64,000 nt of DNA from an uncultured Bacteroidales bacterium (GTDB taxonomy: Bacteria; Bacteroidota; Bacteroidia; Bacteroidales; UBA932), in the NCBI GenBank assembly GCA_934725015.1, contig CAKVAS010000001.1, positions 310,001-374,000 on the forward strand, given 5' to 3'. The position numbers and the translations under genes are program-made. Under the pieces are notes generated by a model. That model was not told the origin of the DNA. It was given only the letters and a program-made list of their open reading frames with translations, and searched no databases. This document shows positions 26,116 through 34,719 of this stretch, piece by piece. Positions within the stretch are counted from its first letter, which is position 1, and each line of letters opens with the position of its first letter.

Positions 26116-27642
26116 ATGAACATAAGAAAGATATTATTGTTTGTCGCAGGCTCGGCGCTCGCATTTGCCGCCTGCGACAAGGGCACGACATCCGAAGACG
26201 GCGGCAAGACGCCTGAGCAGACAATCCTTCCCGCACCGGAGGCGAAAATTTCGCAAGGAACGGCCTCGATTTCGGCGGAATGGCCGGCGGTAGAAGGCGC
26301 CGAAGGGTACAGATGCGAGGTCACCTACATTTCAGAAGGCAGAAACGTCGATATCCTCAAGAAGAATATCAGCGGCACATCGTTCACCGTCGATGCCCTG
26401 CGCCCCAAGACCGGCTATACGGTCAGGATAGCCGCAGTGGAATCCGACGGGAAGGCGTCGAGGAACTGGTTTATGGAAGAGGTCACGACCGGTGAGTTCA
26501 GCGTGAGCTTCGACATCACCCCATACGAAGTCTATAACAGCACGACAGGCCACATTGACTATGCGGCGAAGGTGACTCCGTCTGACGGGGACGTATGGTA
26601 CTGGATTGCGGCCGTGACCTATGACAACAAGGTTGATGCAAAGCTGTGGATGGAAGAGGAAATCTCCTACGCCATGGCCGACGGCGAGACGTGGGACTCT
26701 CTTGTGGAAAACGGCTACATCGTACGCGGCGACGCCGAGAGCATATTCGCGTTCAACGACAATGACGAATATATGTTCACGGCAGGAATCCTGGAGCACG
26801 CCGGCGACAAAATAAACGTCGTCTCGGACGTCTCGCTCAGCTACCCTTTCCACGCAGAGAACGCAACAAGTCAGCTGAGCCACCCCTGCAAATACGAGGA
26901 CTACATCGGGAAATGGACTCTCATGCCATACGACAACACGGAATATTCCGCCTCCGCAGGCTGGAGCATCGCCGAACCGGAACCGTTCAATGTGTCAATC
27001 ACCGCAAAGGAGCAGGGAAAGAGCTTCAATCTGTACAGCTGGGGCGGAGCGGACAACAGGTTCGGACTGACTCCGGTCGTGCTGGACTTCGCCGAGGCGG
27101 ATTCAGACAGATATGAACATTTCACCATATCAGTGCCTCAGGACATCAGCACTGAAAACGGAGTGAAATGGGCCTACAGCGCATGGTTCAGCCTGACGAA
27201 AATCGACGGGGACGGGAACGAGACCGTGCAGGCTTATGCCCCTTACGACTGGGATTACGACCTGATGGTCAAGAATGTCGAGGAAAACGGCTGGGGCAAG
27301 GCATTCCGGGGATTTGTGGCGAACGGCAACAAGACCGTCATAAAGATTTTCGGAAACACCTACAAGTACAGCGACATGAATGTCTATATGCAGAGCCTGT
27401 GGATATGCGGCATGGACGGCAGCGGCAAGTACGACATCAGCAATCCTGCACATTCCCTCAACGGAAACATCGGAGGCATGCCGAACGCAATGTACTACCT
27501 CGTCAGGCAGGATGTTGCCGATGGCCTTGAGCTAAAGGCTCCGGATGTCTCGGCGGAACTCGGTACAGCGGCCTCAGTGTCAGAAAGTCCCGTCAAAGCC
27601 GGCAGTCACCGCAGCTTCTATAAATCTGTAGCCAAAAAATAA
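26116..27642 (+). CDS. Lipoprotein with N-terminal FN3 domain
   Basis: A 508-residue lipoprotein (lipobox AFAAC, Cys 19). Residues 35-125 form a fibronectin type III domain (SISAEWPAVEGAEGYRCEV and TGYTVRIAAVE). The central part resembles the repeats in the first gene of this operon (VWYWIAAVTYD). The C-terminal 220 residues (from about YIGKWTLMPYD) look like a lipocalin- or beta-barrel-like binding domain. It starts 12 bp after the DUF1566-like gene. Function unknown; a surface binding role is plausible. Confidence 0.82.
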   Translation: MNIRKILLFVAGSALAFAACDKGTTSEDGGKTPEQTILPAPEAKISQGTASISAEWPAVEGAEGYRCEVTYISEGRNVDILKKNISGTSFTVDALRPKTGYTVRIAAVESDGKASRNWFMEEVTTGEFSVSFDITPYEVYNSTTGHIDYAAKVTPSDGDVWYWIAAVTYDNKVDAKLWMEEEISYAMADGETWDSLVENGYIVRGDAESIFAFNDNDEYMFTAGILEHAGDKINVVSDVSLSYPFHAENATSQLSHPCKYEDYIGKWTLMPYDNTEYSASAGWSIAEPEPFNVSITAKEQGKSFNLYSWGGADNRFGLTPVVLDFAEADSDRYEHFTISVPQDISTENGVKWAYSAWFSLTKIDGDGNETVQAYAPYDWDYDLMVKNVEENGWGKAFRGFVANGNKTVIKIFGNTYKYSDMNVYMQSLWICGMDGSGKYDISNPAHSLNGNIGGMPNAMYYLVRQDVADGLELKAPDVSAELGTAASVSESPVKAGSHRSFYKSVAKK

Positions 27643-27691
27643 AAGAAACATCCGAAGAGTTCATTTTCTATGTTTCTAAAATATAAATGCT

Positions 27692-27699
27692 TATTTTTG
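27692..27699 (+). promoter_or_regulatory. -7 element for glyS
   Basis: TATTTTTG matches TAnnTTTG, 27 bp upstream of the glycyl-tRNA synthetase start. Confidence 0.5.
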
Positions 27700-27725
27700 C
27701 AGGATTTATATAAAAATAATCATTT

Positions 27726-29264
27726 ATGACACAAGACGAACTTTTCAAGGCTCTGGTCGCTCACTGCAAGGAATACGGATTCATATTCCCTTCGAGCGAG
27801 ATTTATGACGGACTCGCGGCAGTCTATGACTATGGTCAGCTTGGAGTTGAACTGAAGAACAACATCAAGCAATACTGGTGGTTCGCGATGACCCGTCTCA
27901 ACGAGAACATCGTGGGCATCGACTCCTGCATATTCATGCACCCTAAGATTTGGGAGGCTTCCGGACACGTCGGGGCGTTCAATGACCCGCTCATCGACAA
28001 CAAGGACTCCAAGAAACGCTACAGGGCGGACGTTCTCATCGAGGACTACATCGCAAAGCTTGAGGAGAAGAACAACAAGGAGGTCGAGAAGGCGCGCAAG
28101 AAGTTCGGAGAGGCTTTCGACGAGGCGAAGTTCCGCGAGACCAACCCTAACGTGCTGAGGAACACGGCGAAGATTGAGCAGACCCGCAAACGGATGGCGA
28201 ATGCGCTGAATGCCAACGACTTGGCGGCGCTTCGTCAGATTATCATCGACTGCGAGATTGTCTGCCCGATTTCAGGGACGAAGAACTGGACGGACGTGCG
28301 TCAGTTCAACCTGATGTTCTCCACGCAGCTCGGCAACACGTCCGACAGCACGAACGTGATTTACCTTCGCCCGGAGACGGCCCAGGGCATTTTCGTGAAC
28401 TACCTCAACGTGCAGAAGTCCGGCCGCATGAAGCTTCCTTTCGGCATCGCGCAGATTGGCAAGGCGTTCAGGAACGAGATTGTGGCGCGTCAGTTCATCT
28501 TCAGGATGAGGGAGTTCGAGCAGATGGAGATGCAGTTCTTCATCAAGCCGGGCACTGAGCTCGACTGGTTCGCGAAGTGGAAGGAACGCCGTCTGGCATG
28601 GCACAAGGCCCTCGGAATGGGCGCGGAGAACTACCGCTTCCACGACCATGAGAAGCTCGCGCACTACGCCAACGCCGCCACCGACATCGAGTTCAACTTC
28701 CCGTTCGGATTCAAGGAGCTTGAGGGAATCCACTCCCGCACCGACTTCGACCTCGGAAACCACCAGAAGTTCTCAGGCAAGAAGATTCAGTATTTCGACC
28801 CGGAGACCGGCGAGAGTTTCACTCCGTATGTCATCGAGACCTCAATCGGTGTTGACCGCATGGTGCTTGCCGTGCTCTCCCACTCTTTCCACGAGGAGAA
28901 GCTTGAGAACGGCGAGACCCGCGTAGTGCTCTCGATTCCGCCGGCTCTCGCCCCGGTTAAGGTCGCCGTGCTCCCGCTCATCAAGAAGGACGGACTTCCT
29001 GAACTCGCGCAGAAGATTATGGATGAGCTCAAGTACGACTACAACTGCCAGTACGACGAGAAGGACTCCATCGGAAAGCGCTACCGCCGTCAGGACGCGA
29101 TAGGAACCCCGTTCTGCGTAACGGTCGATCATGACTCCCTGAACGACGGCTGCGTCACAATCCGCCACCGCGACACGATGGCCCAGGAAAGGGTCAGGAT
29201 TGAGGACCTTCCGTCCATCATCGACAAGGAAGTCAGCATCAAGACTCTTCTCAAGAAGCTTTAA
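27726..29264 (+). CDS. glyS: Glycyl-tRNA synthetase (single-chain, dimeric type)
   Basis: A 512-residue class II aminoacyl-tRNA synthetase that attaches glycine to tRNA-Gly, of the eukaryote/archaeal-like alpha2 type rather than the GlyQ/GlyS two-subunit type. Visible: FIFPSSEIYDGLAAVYDYG near the N-terminus, YLRPETAQGIFVNY near 210, motif 2 FRNEIVARQFIFRMREFEQ near 248, the ETSIGVDRMVLAVL motif 3 near 370, and the C-terminal anticodon-binding domain (VAVLPLIKKDGLPE to the end). Length is typical. It is a single gene followed by its own terminator. Confidence 0.98.
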   Translation: MTQDELFKALVAHCKEYGFIFPSSEIYDGLAAVYDYGQLGVELKNNIKQYWWFAMTRLNENIVGIDSCIFMHPKIWEASGHVGAFNDPLIDNKDSKKRYRADVLIEDYIAKLEEKNNKEVEKARKKFGEAFDEAKFRETNPNVLRNTAKIEQTRKRMANALNANDLAALRQIIIDCEIVCPISGTKNWTDVRQFNLMFSTQLGNTSDSTNVIYLRPETAQGIFVNYLNVQKSGRMKLPFGIAQIGKAFRNEIVARQFIFRMREFEQMEMQFFIKPGTELDWFAKWKERRLAWHKALGMGAENYRFHDHEKLAHYANAATDIEFNFPFGFKELEGIHSRTDFDLGNHQKFSGKKIQYFDPETGESFTPYVIETSIGVDRMVLAVLSHSFHEEKLENGETRVVLSIPPALAPVKVAVLPLIKKDGLPELAQKIMDELKYDYNCQYDEKDSIGKRYRRQDAIGTPFCVTVDHDSLNDGCVTIRHRDTMAQERVRIEDLPSIIDKEVSIKTLLKKL

Positions 29265-29285
29265 GACAAAAGCTCTGATATCGCC

Positions 29286-29319
29286 AAGCCCTGACGGAAG
29301 GTGTTCTATCAGGGCTTTT
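29286..29319 (+). terminator. Terminator after glyS
   Basis: AAGCCCTGA and TCAGGGCTT form a 9-bp stem followed by TT. Confidence 0.8.
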
Positions 29320-29374
29320 GATTTCAGCAGTCTATAGGGCTGCATGATTCAGGAATTTTTAACAGTTATACGCC

Positions 29375-30490
29375 ATGAAAAAAATCGTGTTTTCCATCAT
29401 TCTTGCCACACTCTCTTTTCTTCTATCCGACCGCTCCTCCGCACAGGAACCGTCTCCGTCAAAGACAGAGGACGGTGTCGCCTATTATGACGGGGCGGAT
29501 TTCCCACTGTTCGGGAAGGCAAGCGATGCCACAGACGGACGCTACCGGAGGCTTCCTGTCAGTCTGAAAGGAGTCTGCCGTGAGCCGGTCTGGTATCTCG
29601 GCCAGCACAGCGCCGGTCTGTATATCCGATTCAGAAGTGACTCTCCTTTCATCAGGGCGAAATGGGTCTCCACTTTCGACAATCACGAGAACCACATGAC
29701 AGACACCGGAGTCAAGGGATTGGACCTCTATTTTCTGAACGGCGGGACATGGCGCTTCGCCGGCAGCGGCAGACCGCAGGGCAAGAATAATGAGGCAACG
29801 ATGGTAGCGAACATGACTCGTGAGGAACGGGAATATATGCTCTATCTCTCGCTCTATGACGGGATTGACAGCATCGAAATCGGTGTTGATGAGAACGCGT
29901 CGATTGGCTTCCCGGAAATCGACAGTCCGCGCAGCGGCAGCCAGATAGTCATGTACGGCACAAGCATACTTCAGGGAGGCTGCGTCTCACGTCCCGGCAT
30001 GGCGCACACCTCCATCCTCGGGCGCAGGCTTGACCGTGAGGTGATAAACCTCGGCTTCAGGGGCAACGCCCTGCTTGACATGGAGATTGCGCAGCTTATG
30101 GCCAGCGTGGAGAATCCTGCACTGTATGTGCTCGACTACGCCCCGAACGCAACCGCGAAGGATATAGCCGAAAAGGGAGAGGCATTCTTCCGCATACTCA
30201 GGGACGCACACCCCAAGACGCCGGTGATTTTTGTGGAAGACCCGATTTTCGCGCACGCGATGCTCGACACGAAGATTCGGCGCGAAGTCTCGGAAAAGAA
30301 TGCCGCCCAGAAGGCTCTCTATGAAAGCCTGCGCAGCAAGGGAGAACGGCACATCTACTATGTCCCGGCAGACAAGCTCATAGGCGATGACGGAGAAGCC
30401 ACCGTCGATGGCATACACTTCACCGATCTCGGTGTCTCACGCTATGTCGAAGCCATGCTCCCGACCATGAGGAAAGCCCTCCGGCAGTAA
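29375..30490 (+). CDS. SGNH/GDSL esterase with GxDLY N-terminal domain
   Basis: A 371-residue exported hydrolase with a signal peptide ending near SSAQ (residue 24). The N-terminal beta-rich domain contains GLDLYFLNGG, the signature of GxDLY proteins that precede SGNH esterase domains. The catalytic domain shows block I GTSILQGGC (nucleophile Ser), block II GFRGN, and block V DGIHFTDLG with Asp and His. Block III is altered. Likely acts as a periplasmic or surface esterase, perhaps removing acetyl groups from carbohydrates, as related proteins do; the substrate cannot be read from the sequence. A monocistronic gene. Confidence 0.88.
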   Translation: MKKIVFSIILATLSFLLSDRSSAQEPSPSKTEDGVAYYDGADFPLFGKASDATDGRYRRLPVSLKGVCREPVWYLGQHSAGLYIRFRSDSPFIRAKWVSTFDNHENHMTDTGVKGLDLYFLNGGTWRFAGSGRPQGKNNEATMVANMTREEREYMLYLSLYDGIDSIEIGVDENASIGFPEIDSPRSGSQIVMYGTSILQGGCVSRPGMAHTSILGRRLDREVINLGFRGNALLDMEIAQLMASVENPALYVLDYAPNATAKDIAEKGEAFFRILRDAHPKTPVIFVEDPIFAHAMLDTKIRREVSEKNAAQKALYESLRSKGERHIYYVPADKLIGDDGEATVDGIHFTDLGVSRYVEAMLPTMRKALRQ

Positions 30491-30575
30491 CAGCAAACAG
30501 TTCTTTTCCGACGGCCTCGGTCTGACATTCCTCGGTGACTTCGGACTGAAAGACTATGGGGTGATTTGCAAAAAT

Positions 30576-30629
30576 GTTTTTCACAAAAAACACTTTTGGC
30601 GCATTTTTGTTTTTTACAAAAAACACTTT
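30576..30629 (+). repeat. Two direct repeats at 33-bp spacing at an ATPase promoter
   Basis: The box GTTTTT(C/T)ACAAAAAACACTTT (21 bp, one mismatch) starts at 30576 and 30609. The second copy ends on the first base of the -7 element. Confidence 0.92.
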
Positions 30630-30636
30630 ATATTTG
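30629..30636 (+). promoter_or_regulatory. -7 element for the ATPase at 30658
   Basis: TATATTTG abuts the second repeat box. The expected start near 30642 rules out the TTG at 30640 as the initiation codon. Confidence 0.65.
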
Positions 30637-30657
30637 TAGTTGTTAAATCAACGACAA

Positions 30658-31866
30658 ATGGACAGATTATTTCAGCGGCATGATGACTATCTCCGAGTTA
30701 CCCCTACGGACTATATTCGCGATTTCATGAAACAAGTCTGCTGGGACAGCCGGCTGGTCTGTATAAAGGGACCGAAGGGAGTGGGAAAATCCACTTTGCT
30801 CAGACAGCGCATCAAGCTCAATTATGCTGAAGGAGACAGGCACGTTCTGTATTGTTCTGCCGATTCCGGGTACTTTTCAAATCACACACTTCTGGACACG
30901 GCAGAAGACTTCGTGAAAATCGGAGGCACGCACCTGTTCATTGATGAGATACACAAATATGAGAAATGGAGCATAGAGATAAAGGAAATATATGACCTGT
31001 ATCCGCAGCTTCATGTCGTGCTGAGCGGAAGTTCTCTTCTTGCACTGAAAAGCGGCCTTGCAGACCTTTCGCGCAGGATGCTGCAATATGATATGCCGGG
31101 ACTGTCCTTCCGCGAATACCTGCGTCTCGAAAAGGGCATAAACCTGTCCCCGGTAAGGCTTCAGGAACTTCTGGACAATCCCTGCGAATTTTGCCTTAAT
31201 GTGAGAAAGCTGTGCAGCAGTCCCCTTGAACATTTTTCCGGCTATCTTCAGAAAGGCTATTATCCGTTTTATTTCGAAGACAAGGTAGCATACGCGCCGA
31301 GAGTGGAAAATGTCGTGAACTACACCATCGACAACGAGCTGACTTCACAATGCGGAGTGGATGTCGCGAACACCCGTAAAATAAAGGCTCTGATGCAAAT
31401 CATTTCCGGCATGGTTCCTTTCGAGGTGGACATTGCAAAGATGGCGCGCAGTCTCGAACTCCAGAGACTCACGCTTCTGCAATACCTTAGGCATCTTGAG
31501 GACGCGCATCTGATAAGACGTCTGTTTGCAAATCTCATTACGACACGTGATTTGCAGAAACCGGACAAGATACTGCTGGACAACCCGAATCTGCTGTACG
31601 CCCTATGTCCCGATATTCCTGAAATCGGAACTGTCAGAGAGACTTTCTTCTGCAATCAGCTTGCCTCCTCAGGCCATATGACAGAATATGGGGGAATGAA
31701 GAGGGCCGACTTCAGAATTGACGGGAAATATGTGATAGAAGTCGGTGGGAAAGACAAAGGATATTCACAATTTGACAATGAGGAAAACGGCTATATCGCC
31801 GCCGACGGCATTGACACAGCCATTTTCCGTAAGATTCCACTCTGGGCATTCGGTTTTCTCTATTAA
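30658..31866 (+). CDS. ATPase of the DUF4143 type
   Basis: A 402-residue ATPase with P-loop KGPKGVGKSTLL near residue 38, Walker B HLFIDEIHKYEKW near 87, and VVLSGSSLLAL sensor near 117. A winged-helix-like region (ELQRLTLLQYLRHLED) sits near 272, and a C-terminal DUF4143-like module has RADFRIDGKYVIEVGGK with Asp, Glu and Lys near 350. It is a different subfamily from the gene at 15319-16677 but has the same layout. It stands at the edge of the accessory island, immediately before the first regulator cassette. Role unknown. Confidence 0.88.
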   Translation: MDRLFQRHDDYLRVTPTDYIRDFMKQVCWDSRLVCIKGPKGVGKSTLLRQRIKLNYAEGDRHVLYCSADSGYFSNHTLLDTAEDFVKIGGTHLFIDEIHKYEKWSIEIKEIYDLYPQLHVVLSGSSLLALKSGLADLSRRMLQYDMPGLSFREYLRLEKGINLSPVRLQELLDNPCEFCLNVRKLCSSPLEHFSGYLQKGYYPFYFEDKVAYAPRVENVVNYTIDNELTSQCGVDVANTRKIKALMQIISGMVPFEVDIAKMARSLELQRLTLLQYLRHLEDAHLIRRLFANLITTRDLQKPDKILLDNPNLLYALCPDIPEIGTVRETFFCNQLASSGHMTEYGGMKRADFRIDGKYVIEVGGKDKGYSQFDNEENGYIAADGIDTAIFRKIPLWAFGFLY

Positions 31867-31870
31867 AAAA

Positions 31871-31891
31871 AACACCGCTGTTTGCGGCGTT
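31871..31891. other. Conserved hairpin ahead of the regulator gene
   Basis: AACACCGC pairs with GCGGCGTT (one mismatch). The same hairpin and about 70 bp around it recur at 52021-52043 in front of the intact regulator copy, marking the outer boundary of the duplicated module. It could act as a terminator for the preceding gene. Confidence 0.6.
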
Positions 31892-31942
31892 GGATAAAAG
31901 CAGTATTGCAAGTGACAATATAACGCGTTGTATAGCAGAACT

Positions 31943-32756
31943 ATGAAGAAAATGCTTGTTGTCGTCTCGGGGCTTCTGGTCGCCGTCATGTCGCTCATTT
32001 CGTGTAATGAGGCTGTGTCCGAACGGCTCGCCGATGTTGATTCCTTTGTCTGTGAAGCTCCGGACAGCGCGTTGGCGGTGCTGGACTCAATTCCGTTGTC
32101 AAGTCTCAGAACCCGCGAGCAGAGAGCAAGATATGCCTTGCTGAAGTCAGTCGCGCTTGACAAAAACTGCATTGACGTCAAATCTGACAGCATAATCGCC
32201 CCTGCCGTCAAGTATTATGGGAGACACGGAAAACAGCAGCCTCATGTGTGAATGCACTGAACTACAAGAAAGAAATGTGAGTCTTCATGAACATTTTGAG
32301 ACGGCAAGAAATGAGATAGAGCGTCTGAAGACTCTGCGTAAGAACAGAGGATATGGCAATCGGACACTGATGCTTATACGCAGGCGTTTTGACTTATTGA
32401 ACAAGATAATCATGGGGAAAATCGTGGATAATATGAAGCATGATTCAGAGGAAGCGCTTGCATCGTTTCTTGGAGAAAAGGCTGATTTTGTAGATTCTAA
32501 CAGAGCCGCGTATCTGGTTTCTCATTCAGAATTGATGGAAAGACTGATGAAGAAGGGACTTAATGAGAACGAAATGAATTATTGCTGTCTATATGCGTCC
32601 GGGATGAACAGTCAAGACATCTCCGACTTTCTCTCAATTCCTCTCAAGGTTGTTTATCGTACAAACTCGGCGATACGGGCGAAACTGAAGATAAAAAACA
32701 CGGAACGCAATCTTCCTGAACTCATCTTTAAGATGTTTGAGTCTTCGGCAGAGTAG
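31943..32756 (+). pseudogene. TPR/HTH regulator with an 857-bp internal deletion
   Basis: Near-identical to the intact regulator at 50299-51969 at both ends but missing its middle. The first 97 codons (MKKMLVVVSG... to YYGRHG) are joined at about 32231 to the region following the transmembrane segment (NSSLMCECTEL...). By comparison, the equivalent of 50826-51682 is lost: 857 bp, not a multiple of three. The 5' part therefore stops at 32251 (reading KQQPHV). The 3' part stays open from an ATG at 32217 and could still yield a soluble HTH protein of about 179 residues lacking TPRs and membrane anchor. It lies upstream of the DUF3244-like gene as in the intact copy. Confidence 0.88.
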
Positions 32757-32978
32757 TCCGCGGACTATGGCTCCAGATTTTCGTTTCCCAAGAGAAATCG
32801 GGTTAAGTTGCTGAAGGTCAATTTGTTGATTAAATCGCTCAAATTGCTAAATTGTGGATTATATTCTTATTTAATAACCTGATTACCAATTTATTATAAG
32901 GTAATATCGTGATGGAAACGCCATGTTTGCATATTGAATTTTTGTGATATAGTTTTGCAAAAATTTAATCACAGAACG
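32757..32978 (+). promoter_or_regulatory. Shared cassette control region, copy 1
   Basis: This 222-bp stretch is almost identical to 44343-44565 (reverse orientation) and recognisably similar to 50072-50298. It contains an inverted repeat ATTACC-n12-GGTAAT (32882-32905) and the promoter TTTG (32926-32929), 20 bp, TAGTTTTG (32950-32957). The inverted repeat is intact in copy 2 and has one damaged arm in copy 3; the promoter spacing is 20 bp in all three. No gene is seen inside. Confidence 0.75.
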
Positions 32979-33374
32979 ATGAAACGCATAGCAAAACTTG
33001 TTGTAGCCTTACTATTCATGGCTATACCTTCGGCCTCTTTCGCCGAAACATCATTTCTTCAGGACGGTCCAACTAATCCATCTGAAATCGCTATCAGAAA
33101 GCTCAAGGACAAGAGCAAGATAAAGGAACCGCGCGACCTGTCTCCGGATGTTCGGGCTTTCCTTTCGGACGCGACAATCTTCGTGGATTTATTCGAGGCT
33201 GGTCCAACGACAGTCTATGTCCTCGATTCCCGCAATCGGGTCGTAGCCTCAGAAACCTCCGAGGGCTACGAATACGAATCCCTAACCCTTCAAGTCCCTT
33301 CCGCTAAAGGAACCTACACCCTCGTGGTCTGGGGCACCTACCTCTATGGCGAGGGGACGTTTACCGTTGAATAG
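32979..33374 (+). CDS. DUF3244-like secreted protein, cassette copy 1
   Basis: A 131-residue exported protein with signal peptide MKRIAKLVVALLFMAIPSASFA. The remainder is a short linker and one Ig-like beta domain ending TYTLVVWGTYLYGEGTFTVE (as YTLVVWGTYLYGEGTF), a pattern like the C-terminal domain of DUF3244 proteins in Bacteroides. The ATG at 32979 follows the promoter by 21 bp; longer readings would start inside the promoter. It is about 97% identical to the copy at 43947-44342 and about 90% to 49676-50071. In Bacteroides such proteins occur beside HTH regulators and C10 proteases, but their job is unknown. Similarity among the three loci ends at the stop codon. Confidence 0.87.
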   Translation: MKRIAKLVVALLFMAIPSASFAETSFLQDGPTNPSEIAIRKLKDKSKIKEPRDLSPDVRAFLSDATIFVDLFEAGPTTVYVLDSRNRVVASETSEGYEYESLTLQVPSAKGTYTLVVWGTYLYGEGTFTVE

Positions 33375-33394
33375 TCTTATTTTTACATAAAAAT

Positions 33395-34034
33395 ATGAAA
33401 ACTAATACAATGAAAGTTGCGATACTATTGACAGTATCTTTGTGTGCCTCCTTTGCATCCTGCACAAAAGCAGAAATCACGGATGCATATTCCTCAGACT
33501 CCGAGGCAGAGAATAATGTCTCATTAAAGGACTTCGCATCGGTTTTATCCAAAGCCGTTCACGAAAACAAGGATTTGCGCCTATTCATCAAGGAACAGGC
33601 TCTGGAACAGTTTGATAAGGACTATGATGTATTTTATCCTTTCGTGAAGGACAAGGTTGTCGCAGACGGAAAAACATTTCGCGACATCATCTTACAGTAT
33701 TCAACGCCATCGGAATTAGGGCAGATAGAGCAAAAATACCCGATGCTTAACATTCTCGTCCCGGACTGGGCTTGGATAGGATGTTTCAGCGTCAACTCTG
33801 GGAGGCAATGTGAAGGTCGGGTTAGGCTATGGAACACAGGACAAGCAGGATGTCACGATTGATGTCACGAGGACTCGCAACATAGGTTCTGATGACTTGG
33901 GAACTACAAGGCTCAGTTATAATTCTCCGGTCATTATGAAAGCGGGCTATCATAATGGTCAATACGGGTATTATGTAAAGTCGGTAAATACCGGTTCAAT
34001 TGACCTGATGGTTTTGCCCGTTCGGGACAGATAG
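33395..34034 (+). pseudogene. Internally deleted, frameshifted member of the 550-residue lipoprotein family
   Basis: The first 130 codons (lipobox SFASC; DYDVFYPFVKDKVV; LNILVPDWAW) match the N-terminus of the lipoproteins at 34716-36362 and 45056-46705. Reading then shifts frame near 33785-33800, and the other frame (GNVKVGLGYGTQDKQ... to LMVLPVRDR, stop 34032-34034) matches their C-terminal 80 residues (KLELGWTGSQEK...). About 330 codons of the usual middle are missing. The literal ORF from 33395 ends at 33862. It is the first cargo gene after DUF3244 copy 1. A third functional paralogue with a sequencing error is possible but would not restore the missing middle. Confidence 0.75.
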
Positions 34035-34086
34035 GGTAAGACGCGATATTTATGCTTTGTATATGAAACTCTTAAAGTCTATTATT

Positions 34087-34719
34087 ATGACAAGAAATCA
34101 CGTGTTTTTTACATTCCTGTTTGTGTTGTCGCTCTTTTGTTTTGAAGCCTTCGGGCAAAATGGTTATGAGGATGTCGTCTATTTGAAAAACGGCGGCGAA
34201 ATTCATGGAAGGATAGAGGAGGTCGTTCCTTCGGAAAGCATCAAAATCAGGACGGATGAGCGTAATCTGTTCCGATTTAGTCTGGACGAGATAGATAGAA
34301 TAGCCAGGGAGCAAAGAAAGAAGTCTTCCTTCAATAAGCCCCAAGGGTATTTCGGACTTGTGGAAGTTACCCTTCCTACCAACTTGGCGGGGCAGAATTT
34401 TATCGGTCTGACTGTCACTAACGGCTATCGATTGTGCCCTCAGTTCGCCATAGGAGGCGGCGTGGGGCTCGAAAGGTCGCTCGATGCGAAAAACTTGGGA
34501 ATACCTGTCTTTGTCCATCTGAGGAGCGATTTCATTGACAACCCGGTGAGTCCATATTTGTCAGCGGACTTTGGCTATACGGCGGAGATTTATGGACTGA
34601 ACCATATGCCCGAATCCGGCATCCCGGAAATAGACTATAAAGTTCAGGGGCTGTTCACCAGAATAGGTTTGGGTGTAAGCTATAATGTGGGCAAAACCTT
34701 AAAAATAAATTTATCATGA
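34087..34719 (+). CDS. Probable outer-membrane beta-barrel protein
   Basis: A 210-residue exported protein; the signal peptide ends at FEAFGQ. The first part contains YLKNGGEIHGRIEEVVPSES followed by SLDEIDRI, a motif pair seen in Bacteroidetes proteins with a small beta domain ahead of a barrel. The rest has alternating hydrophobic strands (FAIGGGVGLERSL, PYLSADFGYTAEIYG, FTRIGLGVSYNVG) typical of an 8-strand barrel. The start at 34087 is preferred over the ATG at 34057, which adds a weak N-terminus. The stop overlaps the next start (ATGA), suggesting translational coupling with the 548-residue lipoprotein. Confidence 0.75.
   Translation: MTRNHVFFTFLFVLSLFCFEAFGQNGYEDVVYLKNGGEIHGRIEEVVPSESIKIRTDERNLFRFSLDEIDRIAREQRKKSSFNKPQGYFGLVEVTLPTNLAGQNFIGLTVTNGYRLCPQFAIGGGVGLERSLDAKNLGIPVFVHLRSDFIDNPVSPYLSADFGYTAEIYGLNHMPESGIPEIDYKVQGLFTRIGLGVSYNVGKTLKINLS

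Noticed and set aside
30420..30626. 68-codon minus-strand frame beginning MFFVKNKN
   Set aside because: Its N-terminus is just the translation of the 33-bp promoter repeats and its C-terminus overlaps the SGNH gene end; treated as a possible scar, not a gene.
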